From Pseudorhodobacter sp. PARRP1 (GTDB taxonomy: Bacteria; Pseudomonadota; Alphaproteobacteria; Rhodobacterales; Rhodobacteraceae): a stretch of 64,000 nucleotides of DNA. The position numbers and the translations under genes are program-made. The notes under the pieces were generated by a model, which worked only from the letters and a program-made list of their open reading frames with translations, had not been told where the DNA came from and searched no databases. Each line of letters opens with the position of its first letter. The stretch's first letter is position 1. The stretch is taken from contig NKIU01000001.1 in NCBI GenBank assembly GCA_002256245.1, forward strand, positions 858,232 to 922,231, given 5' to 3'. This document shows positions 23,363 through 32,007 of this stretch, piece after piece.

Positions 23363-24190
23363 TCAATCCCGCAGCAATTCGTTGATGCTGGTCTTGCTAC
23401 GCGTCTTGGCATCGACCTTCTTCACGATCACCGCGCAATAAAGGTTAATCCCGTTCTTGCTGGGCATCGACCCCGCCACTACGACCGAACCCGCAGGCAC
23501 CTCGCCATACATCACAGCGCCAGTTTCCCGGTCCACGATCTTGGTGGATTGCCCGATAAACACGCCCATGCCCAGCACTGACCCCTCGCGCACAATACAG
23601 CCCTCAACCACCTCGGATCGCGCGCCGATAAAGCAGTTGTCCTCGATGATCGTCGGCCCCGCCTGCATCGGCTCCAACACGCCGCCAATGCCAACGCCGC
23701 CCGACAAATGCACATTCTTGCCGATCTGCGCGCAGGAACCCACCGTGGCCCAGCCGTCCACCATCGCGCCCTCATCAACATAAGCGCCGATGTTCACGAA
23801 ACTCGGCATCAGCACCACGCCCTTGGCGATATAGGCCGAGCGCCGCACGATGCTGCCCGGAACCGCCCGGAACCCCGCCTTGCGCCAATCGGCCTCGGTC
23901 CAGCCCTGAAACTTCGACGGCACCTTGTCCCACCAGTTCGACCCACCGTTCGACCCGGAAATCTCATACATATCGGTCAGACGGAACGACAAAAGCACCG
24001 CCTTCTTCGCCCATTGATTGACATGCCAATCGCCAGTTTCGCGCTTTTCCGCCACCCGCAACGCGCCGCTGTCCAACGCGCTCAACGTCGCTTCAATCGC
24101 ATCCCGCGTCTCGCCTTTGGTCGAAGTCGAGATGCTATCCCGCGCCTCCCAGGCAGCTTCAATTGCAGTCTCCAACGCGGCATAGCTCAT
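23363..24190 (-). CDS. dapD: 2,3,4,5-tetrahydropyridine-2,6-dicarboxylate N-succinyltransferase
   Basis: Left-handed beta-helix hexapeptide repeats ([63 protein letters not shown]). Confidence 0.95.
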   Translation of the reverse strand: MSYAALETAIEAAWEARDSISTSTKGETRDAIEATLSALDSGALRVAEKRETGDWHVNQWAKKAVLLSFRLTDMYEISGSNGGSNWWDKVPSKFQGWTEADWRKAGFRAVPGSIVRRSAYIAKGVVLMPSFVNIGAYVDEGAMVDGWATVGSCAQIGKNVHLSGGVGIGGVLEPMQAGPTIIEDNCFIGARSEVVEGCIVREGSVLGMGVFIGQSTKIVDRETGAVMYGEVPAGSVVVAGSMPSKNGINLYCAVIVKKVDAKTRSKTSINELLRD

Positions 24191-24347
24191 GGCAATCTCC
24201 TCAAAGCTTTGCAGCCCTATACCGATGCCAGCCCTTCCATGCAATCGGCATGGGCGGCATCACACCCACCGCAAGCGACGGCCCAAAAAGCCAAACGCCG
24301 CCCGCCCCAAATCACAGGGCGGGCGGCGCAGGCAGCGCATCCGTCGC

Positions 24348-26519
24348 TTATTTCACGTCACCAATCGACCAGAACAACGTCTCACCCGAGCTGTCATCGA
24401 CGCCGTCGTTATCCGTCACCACCCAACCCTTGCCCGCCGCATCAATCGCAAAGCCTTCGACCTTATCGACAATATAGCCGTTCAGTGCCGCCAGATCGGG
24501 GATGAAATCCCGCACCAATTCCTTGCTGACCACGGGCAGCTTTTCGCCCAGCGCGGCAGGGGCCAACTGGCTGACCGCCACGCGGTACAGCTTCTTCACC
24601 GCAGCCTTGCCCGCGATCTGATTGTCCCGCTCAACAATATAAGCCCAATCGCCCTTCACGGTGATTTCCGACACCCCCATCCAAGTGCCTTCCGCAGCGG
24701 CATCCAGCGGATAATGCACCGCACCCCAGGTTTCTTCCTTGGTGTTATAGGCCAGCAGCTTGACCATGCCTTTCGGATCGTCCTTCCATTCGCGCTGCAC
24801 CGCCATCCACAAGGTATCGCCGACCAGCGCAATGCCCTCAAAGCCATAGCGCGTTTCCTGCGCCAGCAATTCCTCGGGCAAAGCAATCTCCTGATCAATC
24901 GCGCCCTCGGCATCGACATGGTAAACCGCATGCGGCACCAGCTTGTCGCTGCGCCCTTCCGAGGCCAGCCAGAACCCGCCCTCGCCATCCGCCGCAATGC
25001 CTTCCAGATCCAGCTTCTGCGCCGCATCACCGCCGCGCGTCACCACCATCGCACCGGTGATCTTTGCCGGGGTCTGCGTGGCATCAATCGTAAAGATCAT
25101 AGGGGCCGCGCTATAAACGCTATCCGACACCGCATAAAGCTTGCCCGCGTCCTTCGGATCAGCCGCCAGACCCGACAAAGCCCCCCAACCGATCAACGGA
25201 TCAGACCCGGCCGAGGTGATCATCGGATAGGCCGCAGGCCCCTCCGCCAGTTGGTAAATCATCACATGCGCAGGCGCGCCGCCATCCTCGCGCAGATCAA
25301 CCTCATTCGCCGTCACCAGCAAGTTGCGCTGCGGAATGGCCACCATCCCCTCCGGCGAAATCCCCGACGGCAGCAGTTGCTTCAGCACCGGCGCTTTCGG
25401 ATCGGTCAGATCATACACCCCGATCACCGAAGCCCGTTCCGAGGCCACAAACGCCATCGGCTTATCGCCAAAGCTGGCAATCTCCACCGATTCCAGCTCA
25501 ACCCCCTTGGTCTTGCTGCGATGCTCCGGGTAATGCCCGATCTCGGCAATCGCCCGCTCCAAGCTGGCACCGCTTTCATAGACAACCGAGCCATCGCGGT
25601 TGAAAATCGTCCAGCTGCGCGACCCACCCTTGTAATCGCCCTCATTCGCCACCGCGAAGTGATCGGCATCGACCCACTTCACCCCATCCGGCTCGCGCAA
25701 CGCACCCTCGCGCTTGCCCGTGAAATCCAGCTTGCCGTTTTTCTTGGTATCAATGCCGTCCAGATCCACCGCCCCGGCGCTGAAATGCCCCGAAACCTTG
25801 CCATCCGCACCGATCAGCACAATCTCGTTGTTTTCCTGCATGGTCAGAACGATCTCACCCGCCGCGTTGATATCGACAAACTCCGGCTCCGGGTCATCGC
25901 CGCCAACAGAAGCCAGCCCGGTCACGTCGATCTTCTGCAACCCGGCGCAATCGACCACGCCATCTTTCAACGGCAGCTTCACCACATAGCCCGCAGGCAT
26001 CTGCGGGATCTCACCGTCGTTCACATCCTCGTCCCGCTCATTCTCAATCGCAATCGCCAAGAATGATCCATCCTTCGCCGCCGCCACTGAATCCGGCTGC
26101 CCGCCCAGTTCACACTCGGCCACAACCTTCTTGCTCGCCAGATCAACGCTCACCAGCTTGCCCGAGGTATTCACATAATCCTTCGACGTATTCACCGCCG
26201 CAAACGCCGTCCCGCCGATGATCTTCGCCGTTGTCGGCTCGCCGCCCATCTCGATATTGCCCAAAGGCTTCGGCGCGCTTGGGTCGGTAATGTCGATCAA
26301 TCCGATCACCCCCAACGGGCTGTCGGTATAAACCAGCATCATGCCATCTTCCGAGGCCGAGATGATCTCAGCGCTGCTCGCCCGCGCCAAATCTTCGCCC
26401 GCCGCCATGTTCAACGGTGTGGCAAAGCTGGCAATGCGGTTGAAATTTTGGTCAGCCAGCGCAGGCAAAGCCGCGCAAATCGCCAAAGCAGAGGTCAGGC
26501 CAGAGATCGGAAAACGCAT
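24348..26519 (-). CDS. Esterase-like activity of phytase family protein (beta-propeller, secreted)
   Basis: Signal peptide-like N-terminus; N-terminal choice-of-anchor I-like propeller; C-terminal phytase-like propeller (FEGIALVGDTLWMAVQREWKDDPKGMVKLLAYNTKEETW). Start could be 26528. Confidence 0.78.
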   Translation of the reverse strand: MRFPISGLTSALAICAALPALADQNFNRIASFATPLNMAAGEDLARASSAEIISASEDGMMLVYTDSPLGVIGLIDITDPSAPKPLGNIEMGGEPTTAKIIGGTAFAAVNTSKDYVNTSGKLVSVDLASKKVVAECELGGQPDSVAAAKDGSFLAIAIENERDEDVNDGEIPQMPAGYVVKLPLKDGVVDCAGLQKIDVTGLASVGGDDPEPEFVDINAAGEIVLTMQENNEIVLIGADGKVSGHFSAGAVDLDGIDTKKNGKLDFTGKREGALREPDGVKWVDADHFAVANEGDYKGGSRSWTIFNRDGSVVYESGASLERAIAEIGHYPEHRSKTKGVELESVEIASFGDKPMAFVASERASVIGVYDLTDPKAPVLKQLLPSGISPEGMVAIPQRNLLVTANEVDLREDGGAPAHVMIYQLAEGPAAYPMITSAGSDPLIGWGALSGLAADPKDAGKLYAVSDSVYSAAPMIFTIDATQTPAKITGAMVVTRGGDAAQKLDLEGIAADGEGGFWLASEGRSDKLVPHAVYHVDAEGAIDQEIALPEELLAQETRYGFEGIALVGDTLWMAVQREWKDDPKGMVKLLAYNTKEETWGAVHYPLDAAAEGTWMGVSEITVKGDWAYIVERDNQIAGKAAVKKLYRVAVSQLAPAALGEKLPVVSKELVRDFIPDLAALNGYIVDKVEGFAIDAAGKGWVVTDNDGVDDSSGETLFWSIGDVK

Positions 26520-26613
26520 CGGGGGCATCCTTGGTCAGATAAAATCAGACCCAGTCCTGCCCTGCCCGGATGAAACAATCACAACGAAGATATGACAGTT
26601 TTACAAAGGCCGC

Positions 26614-27168
26614 TCAGGCCCGCCGATGCGTCGCCGCCACCCGTGCCACTTCCTCATAAATCCCTGTCAGCACGTTCAACACCCGCGCGGCCTCTGCCAG
26701 CCTTGTTGAAAACCCCGGCAAATTCCCCAACTCCGCCAACAGCAACCGCCGCCGCAACGCGCCGTAATCATCCGTCACCCGCCGCCCCTCGTCCGTCACC
26801 TCGTAACTCACCCCCGACCGCCCCGCGCCCTTACGCACCACCAGCCCCGCCCCGATCAGCTTGCGCAGCGAATACTGGATGTTCGGCACATCATCCCGGT
26901 TCGCCAGCCGCGCCAGTTCCTTGATGCTTTTCGGGCGGTCATGCATCCGGATGATATGCAACAGCGCGTTTTCCGGCCCCGAGGCCGGCATTTCGCACAC
27001 CCCCGCCAAGCATTCCGACTGCCAGCGCCCGAATCCCTCAAACGCCCGCATCAGCGCGAATTCCAACTCGGTCACCTCAACCTCAACCGCCGTCTCCGCC
27101 AGATGCCAGCGGTAATCCAGCGCCTGTGCACCGGTATCATTTTGAGTTTGAACCTTTTTTTCCGCCAT
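26614..27168 (-). CDS. Winged-helix transcriptional regulator (MarR-like)
   Basis: ALLHIIRMHDRPKSIKELARLANRDDVPNIQYSLRKLIGAGLVVRKGAGRSGVSYEVTDEGRRVTDDY; start at MAEKKVQTQ; divergent from the LLM gene. Confidence 0.85.
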   Translation of the reverse strand: MAEKKVQTQNDTGAQALDYRWHLAETAVEVEVTELEFALMRAFEGFGRWQSECLAGVCEMPASGPENALLHIIRMHDRPKSIKELARLANRDDVPNIQYSLRKLIGAGLVVRKGAGRSGVSYEVTDEGRRVTDDYGALRRRLLLAELGNLPGFSTRLAEAARVLNVLTGIYEEVARVAATHRRA

Positions 27169-27284
27169 CACTCCAGCCCCTTGCCTGCCCGCATCCTTAG
27201 CCCGCAAACCCATTGACGCAATGTGATTATACGATAGACTTTCAATCATAAAATATAACATAAATCCTGACAGGGAGTCCCACA

Positions 27285-28376
27285 ATGACCACCAACCCGA
27301 TGCTCTCGGGCGACCGCTTTCGCTTGGGCACGTTTTCCTCCAACTGTTCCTCCGGCATGACCCCCACCAAAATCGCCGAGCGTTGGGACAATTCCTGGGA
27401 CAACAACCTAACCCTCGCCAAAATGCTGGATGACGCGGGCATCGACTTCATGCTGCCCATTGCCCGCTGGATCGGCTACGGCGGCGAAACCGATTTCCAC
27501 GGCAACGTGCTGGAAACCATGACTTGGGCCGCTGGCCTGCTGGCCGCCACCAAAAACATCGCGGTGTTCGCCACCATCCACACCGTCGCCAACCACCCCG
27601 CCGTGACAGCCAAACAGATCGCCACCATCGACCAGATCGGCCATGGCCGCGCAGGGCTGAACATCGTCGCAGGCTGGAACAAGCCCGAATACGAAGCCCT
27701 TGGCCTGACCCTGCCCGATGATCATGAAACCCGCTACGCCTATGCGCAGGAATGGTTCGATCTGGTGCGCAAGCTCTGGGCCTCGAAAGAGCATTTCGAC
27801 TGGAACGGCACATATTTCAAAGCCAAGCAGATCAAAGGCGACCCCGCCCCGATGCGTGGTTCTGTCCCGATCATCAACGCCGCAGGCTCACCCCAAGGCC
27901 GCAACTTTGCCACCGACAACGCCGATTTCCTGTTCACCCCGGCGATTGACCTCTCCCGCTCCGTCACCGAAATCGCCGACCTGAAAGCGCAAGCCAAAGC
28001 CAAAGGCCGCAAGATTGACGTGCTGACTTTCTCTCACGTCATCTGCCGCCCCTCGCGGGACGAGGCCGAGGCGTTCCTGCACCACACCGCCGTCGCCAAC
28101 ACCGACACCGCAGCGGTGGACAATCTGGTCAACCTGCAATTCGCCCACGCCCAAAGCTTCCCGCATGATCTTCTGGCCCAGATCAAGCACCTGTTCGCCA
28201 TGGGCCACGGCGGCTTCCCGCTTGTCGGCACGCCCGATGATGTGGCCGAAGGCATCCTGAAACTGCACGCCACCGGATTTGCGGGCACGACGCTTTCCTT
28301 TGTGGATTATGTCAAGGAATTCCCCTATTTCCGCGACAACGTGCTGCCAAAACTGCAAGAGGCGGGCATCCGCTGA
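27285..28376 (+). CDS. LLM class flavin-dependent oxidoreductase (RutA/SfnG-like)
   Basis: RFRLGTFSSNCSSGMTPTKIAERWDNSWDNNLTLAKMLDDAGIDFMLPIARWIGYGG; ATIDQIGHGRAGLNIVAGWNKPEYEALG. Confidence 0.9.
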   Translation: MTTNPMLSGDRFRLGTFSSNCSSGMTPTKIAERWDNSWDNNLTLAKMLDDAGIDFMLPIARWIGYGGETDFHGNVLETMTWAAGLLAATKNIAVFATIHTVANHPAVTAKQIATIDQIGHGRAGLNIVAGWNKPEYEALGLTLPDDHETRYAYAQEWFDLVRKLWASKEHFDWNGTYFKAKQIKGDPAPMRGSVPIINAAGSPQGRNFATDNADFLFTPAIDLSRSVTEIADLKAQAKAKGRKIDVLTFSHVICRPSRDEAEAFLHHTAVANTDTAAVDNLVNLQFAHAQSFPHDLLAQIKHLFAMGHGGFPLVGTPDDVAEGILKLHATGFAGTTLSFVDYVKEFPYFRDNVLPKLQEAGIR

Positions 28377-28436
28377 CGGCTGCACTGATCCCTCGCGGCA
28401 TCGTCCCGGCGGTGCCGCCCAAACCGAAAGTGCCTG

Positions 28437-28928
28437 ATGTCCGAACCTACCCCCAAGCACTTCCGCGACGCCATGCGCGCCTTTGTTGGCAACTGTAGCC
28501 TGATCACCACCGGGCAAGGCGACGCCGCCACCGGCCTGATCGTCACCTCTGCCGTCTCGCTGTCTGCCGAACCGCCGCTGGTGCTGGCCTGCGTCAACCG
28601 GGCGTCCTCCAGCTGGCCGGTGCTGAAAGAAACCGGCAGCTTTGGCTGGTCCAGCCTTGGTGCCGCCCATCAGGGCGTGGCCGAGCGATTCTCGGGCTTC
28701 AGCGGCACCAAGGGCCCCGCCCGCTATGACGGGGCCGAATGGGAAACCGCCTTCACCGGGGTCCGCCTGCTGAAAGGCGCCCCCGCCGCCTTCGACTGCA
28801 CCATCGAAGAGATGATTGATCGCGGCACCCATTCCATCCTGATCGGCCGCGTCGAGGCCATCCGCACCACCCCCGGCGCGGGCGCGTTGATCTACTGGAA
28901 CGGCGGCTACCGCACATTGGCCGACTGA
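28437..28928 (+). CDS. Flavin reductase family protein
   Basis: FRDAMRAFVGNCSLITTGQGDAATGLIVTSAVSLSAEPPLVLACVNRASSSWPVLKETGSFGWSSL. Confidence 0.9.
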   Translation: MSEPTPKHFRDAMRAFVGNCSLITTGQGDAATGLIVTSAVSLSAEPPLVLACVNRASSSWPVLKETGSFGWSSLGAAHQGVAERFSGFSGTKGPARYDGAEWETAFTGVRLLKGAPAAFDCTIEEMIDRGTHSILIGRVEAIRTTPGAGALIYWNGGYRTLAD

Positions 28929-28997
28929 CGGCCACCCTTCCACCCCCCCGCAAAACCCGCTACCCCTAGTCTGACCCGCCCCAACCAAGGCCGCCCG

Positions 28998-29816
28998 ATG
29001 TCCGACGAAGCCCGCCCTCACCCGTTCCGCGATTCCGTTCAGGACGTGGCCGCAACCAAACGCCTGCCCGACACCCCGCAGACCCGCTCTCCGGCCTACA
29101 AACTGGCCTTCGCCGACCAAACCTTCCTGATGCGCGAAGATCTGCGGCCCGTGCGGCTGCAACTGGAACTGCTGAAACCCCAGTTGATGATGGACGAGTT
29201 GGGCATCAAATCCACCGTCGTCTTGTTCGGCGGCGCGCGGATACCTGATCCGGCAAACAAAGCCGCCGCGAAAACCCCGATGCTGGCCGACCTCACCAAA
29301 TACTACACCGAGGCCCGCAGCTTTGCCCGTCTGGTGACAGAGCGGAGCCTGCAATCTTACGGCCATGAATACGTGATCTGCACCGGTGGTGGGCCGGGGG
29401 TGATGGAGGCGGGCAACCGCGGGGCCGACGATGCGGGCGGGCAGTCGATTGGCCTGAACATCGTGCTGCCGCACGAGCAGGCGCCGAACCAGTATGTGAC
29501 GCCCGAGTTGTCCTTCAACTTCCACTATTTCGCGATCCGGAAGATGCACTTCCTGATGCGGGCGCGGGCGATTTGTGTGTTTCCGGGCGGGTTTGGCACG
29601 CTGGATGAGATGTTTGAAAGCCTGACCCTGATCCAGACCGGCCGGATGAAACCGATCCCGTTCCTGCTGTTTGGCCGCAGCTTTTGGGAGCGGTTGATTG
29701 ACTGGGATATGCTGGCCGAAGCGGGCGTGATCTCGGCGGCCGATCTGAAGCTGTTCCAGTTTGTCGAGACGGCGGAGGAGGCCATCGCGGCGATGGATGG
29801 CTGGGCGCTGGAATAG
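28998..29816 (+). CDS. LOG family protein (cytokinin riboside phosphohydrolase-like)
   Basis: CTGGGPGVMEAGNRGADDAGGQSIGLNIVLP and FPGGFGTLDEMFE (PGGxGTxxE motif). Confidence 0.93.
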   Translation: MSDEARPHPFRDSVQDVAATKRLPDTPQTRSPAYKLAFADQTFLMREDLRPVRLQLELLKPQLMMDELGIKSTVVLFGGARIPDPANKAAAKTPMLADLTKYYTEARSFARLVTERSLQSYGHEYVICTGGGPGVMEAGNRGADDAGGQSIGLNIVLPHEQAPNQYVTPELSFNFHYFAIRKMHFLMRARAICVFPGGFGTLDEMFESLTLIQTGRMKPIPFLLFGRSFWERLIDWDMLAEAGVISAADLKLFQFVETAEEAIAAMDGWALE

Positions 29817-29828
29817 GGAAATCGGAAG

Positions 29829-29852
29829 GGTCCCAACTCGGGACCTTTTTTT
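29829..29852 (+). terminator. Rho-independent terminator after the LOG gene
   Basis: GGTCCC-AACTC-GGGACC followed by TTTTTTT. Confidence 0.8.
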
Positions 29853-29970
29853 GTTGTGTTATATCAGCGGGTTGAGGTGGGTGATTTAAGGTTTTGTTAA
29901 CACTCTAGGGGATTTCCCTCCTGATCCCGCGCGCGTCTCACATACCAAATGCACGCTTCAAACCGCGCAC

Positions 29971-30135
29971 CACAGGGCAGCGCCAGACCGCCGGGTGGGC
30001 GAGCCACAGCAGTTCTAGGCACTTTATGTCTCAGCATACTCCCCAGTTATTCTAAGCGAGACAGCGCAGAAGCGCCCGCCCGAGGGGGCGGTCAGGCGCT
30101 GCCCGGCGGCGCTAAAGCGCCTTGATTCCGGGCGG
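29971..30135 (+). repeat. Structured dispersed repeat, copy A (~165 bp)
   Basis: Left block CACAGGGCAGCGCCAGACCGCCGGGTGGGCGAGC; centre TTCTAGGCACTTTATGTCTCAGCATACTCCCCAG; right 40-mer GCGCTGCCCGGCGGCGCTAAAGCGCCTTGATTCCGGGCGG, shared with copies B and C. Confidence 0.85.
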
Positions 30136-30273
30136 GGGCTTTGCTTGGGAGGATGGAAATTCGTAGTGCGCCGAGAGACACATCGCACCCTGATTCAATC
30201 AAGAAATGGCTGGCAAGCCATCAACTCTTCCTTGAGTGTGAGCCGTTGACTAAAAATTCGAGATGGGGACGAC

Positions 30274-30714
30274 ATGGATGTAAAATCTGCGCAGGCGACC
30301 GGAAATGCAGCGCTGCACTATGCAGCTTGGCAGCTTTCACGCAAAGGTTGGAACGTCATGACCACGGCGAGAAACGCAAAGGGCAGCGACCTTTTCTGTG
30401 TGAATAGTGACGAATCAATAAAGTTTGGGGTGCAAAGCAAAGGTGTTTCCAAACGCGGTCCGGTCGGACTTGGCTCTGACCTGAATAATTTGCGTTCTGA
30501 ATGGTGGATTGTAACGATAAATGCCAAAAAGGATGATCCGGTATGCTTCATCCTAAAACTAGAGGAAGTGAAAGGTCTTTGCTTTCACAGCGATCCGGCG
30601 AAAAGCAAAACTGGGGTGCAATCATATTGGCTGCAACCAAACCAATATGATCAACCCAAGTTCAGGGAAGCGTGGCACAGGCTAAATCCCGAAAATTTGC
30701 TACCCTCGGGCTAA
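30274..30714 (+). CDS. Hypothetical protein, possible PD-(D/E)XK-type nuclease-like fold
   Basis: 146-aa ORF with relatively AT-rich codons; GSDLFCVN-x7-FGVQSKG fits a D...QxK arrangement after an N-terminal helix (TGNAALHYAAWQLSRKGWNVMTTA); GGGGA upstream of ATG. Confidence 0.5.
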   Translation: MDVKSAQATGNAALHYAAWQLSRKGWNVMTTARNAKGSDLFCVNSDESIKFGVQSKGVSKRGPVGLGSDLNNLRSEWWIVTINAKKDDPVCFILKLEEVKGLCFHSDPAKSKTGVQSYWLQPNQYDQPKFREAWHRLNPENLLPSG

Positions 30715-30759
30715 GTTTCGATTATGTGGCCGTGGGGACAGGTGATGATGCCGTCCCCC

Positions 30760-31407
30760 TCAAACCGGCACAAACCCGCCCTTGGCCGGGTCAAACTGCT
30801 CCAGCCCGCCCTCACCCGTATCTGTCCAAAGCCCGTGCAGGGTCAGGCGGTCGTCCTCGACGGCGGCTTTGATGAAGGGGAAGGTCATCAGGTTTTCCAG
30901 TGAAACCAGCACCGCCTCACGCTCCAGCGCCGGTTGTTGCAACTCGGGGGCCAAGCCGGAAATCCGCTGATAGCCGGGGCGCAGAATGTCCATCCAGCGG
31001 CCGACAAAGCTGGTTTTCTCAAGCAGTTCAGGCGCATGGCCCGAGCACATGTCAAGGCAGCCCTTCACCCCGCCGCAGTTGGAATGGCCCAGCACCACGA
31101 TATGCGCGACCCCCAGCGACTGCACCGCATATTCGACCGTGGCCGAGGTGCCGTGATACTCGCCATCGGGGTTATGCGGCGGCACAAGGCCTGCGATATT
31201 GCGGTGGATGAAAAACTCACCCTCGTCCGCGCCAAAGATCGAGGTCACATGCACCCGGCTGTCGCAGCACGAAATCACCATCGCGCGCGGGTGCTGGCCG
31301 TTGGCGGCAAGCCTGCGATACCACGCCTTGTTGTCGTTGTAGGTGGTGGCTTTCCAGCCATGAAACCGTTGCACCAGATAGCTTGGCAGCGCGCGAATGT
31401 GGCTCAT
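30760..31407 (-). CDS. Beta-class carbonic anhydrase
   Basis: MVISCCDSRVHVTSIFGADEGEFFIHRNIAGLVPP and VLGHSNCGGVKGCLDMC. Confidence 0.93.
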   Translation of the reverse strand: MSHIRALPSYLVQRFHGWKATTYNDNKAWYRRLAANGQHPRAMVISCCDSRVHVTSIFGADEGEFFIHRNIAGLVPPHNPDGEYHGTSATVEYAVQSLGVAHIVVLGHSNCGGVKGCLDMCSGHAPELLEKTSFVGRWMDILRPGYQRISGLAPELQQPALEREAVLVSLENLMTFPFIKAAVEDDRLTLHGLWTDTGEGGLEQFDPAKGGFVPV

Positions 31408-31543
31408 GGTGATCCTTCTCGGCTTTGGGTCGCCCCCGTAGTTATGATGCAATTGCAGAAAATTCGAGAGGTTTCTTTTGCGCGCGGCAACGATTTCTTC
31501 AGCACGCTGGCGCAGGATGGCCTTGGGTGTTTCGGAGGGTGTG

Positions 31544-31936
31544 ATGCATAATGTGGTGGCTTTGCGGCCAAAGGAGCGGGTGCGGCAGGATGCCGAACCG
31601 ATCGCAACGATCTATCGGAATTTGGGCACCTCGGGCGCGGAACAGGTGGTGACGCGGGCCTTGGGCGAATTGGCGCTGACGATGGCGGGGCTGGCGACGC
31701 AGGTGCGCGCGCACGAGTTGGGCGATCTGACGCGGCAGTTGCGCCGGTTGCAGCGGATGGCCGAAAACCTTGGCATGGTGTCTTTGGGCGTGGTGTCGGG
31801 CGATCTGCGGGCGTGCCTTGACGGCGCGGACAGCACCGCCTTTGCCGCCGTCTGGGCGCGGTTGCTGCGGATTGCCGAACGCTCGCTGGCGTCAGACAAG
31901 GCGCTGCTGGAGCAGTTGGATCAGACCACGTTCTAG
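31544..31936 (+). CDS. Hypothetical helical protein
   Basis: 130-aa ORF from MHNVVALRPKERVRQ; helical, no family recognised with confidence. Confidence 0.6.
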   Translation: MHNVVALRPKERVRQDAEPIATIYRNLGTSGAEQVVTRALGELALTMAGLATQVRAHELGDLTRQLRRLQRMAENLGMVSLGVVSGDLRACLDGADSTAFAAVWARLLRIAERSLASDKALLEQLDQTTF

Positions 31937-32007
31937 CGGATGGGCGTAGGGGTTGCGGCGGCGGATGGAAGCGGTAGGCTTGGCGCAACTGATGGAAGGA
32001 TGCGCCG

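Noticed and set aside
24189-26066. 625-aa + strand ORF opposite the phytase-like gene
   Set aside because: Arg/His-rich antisense frame with no domain signal; opposite strand has a signal peptide and beta-propeller repeats
27888-29549. 553-aa - strand ORF spanning LLM, flavin reductase and LOG genes
   Set aside because: Overlaps three well-supported + strand genes; no motifs
30141-30407. 88-aa ORF with CKICAGDRKCSAALC resembling a zinc-binding motif
   Set aside because: Overlaps the better-supported ORF at 30274 in another frame; the Cys pattern is probably accidental
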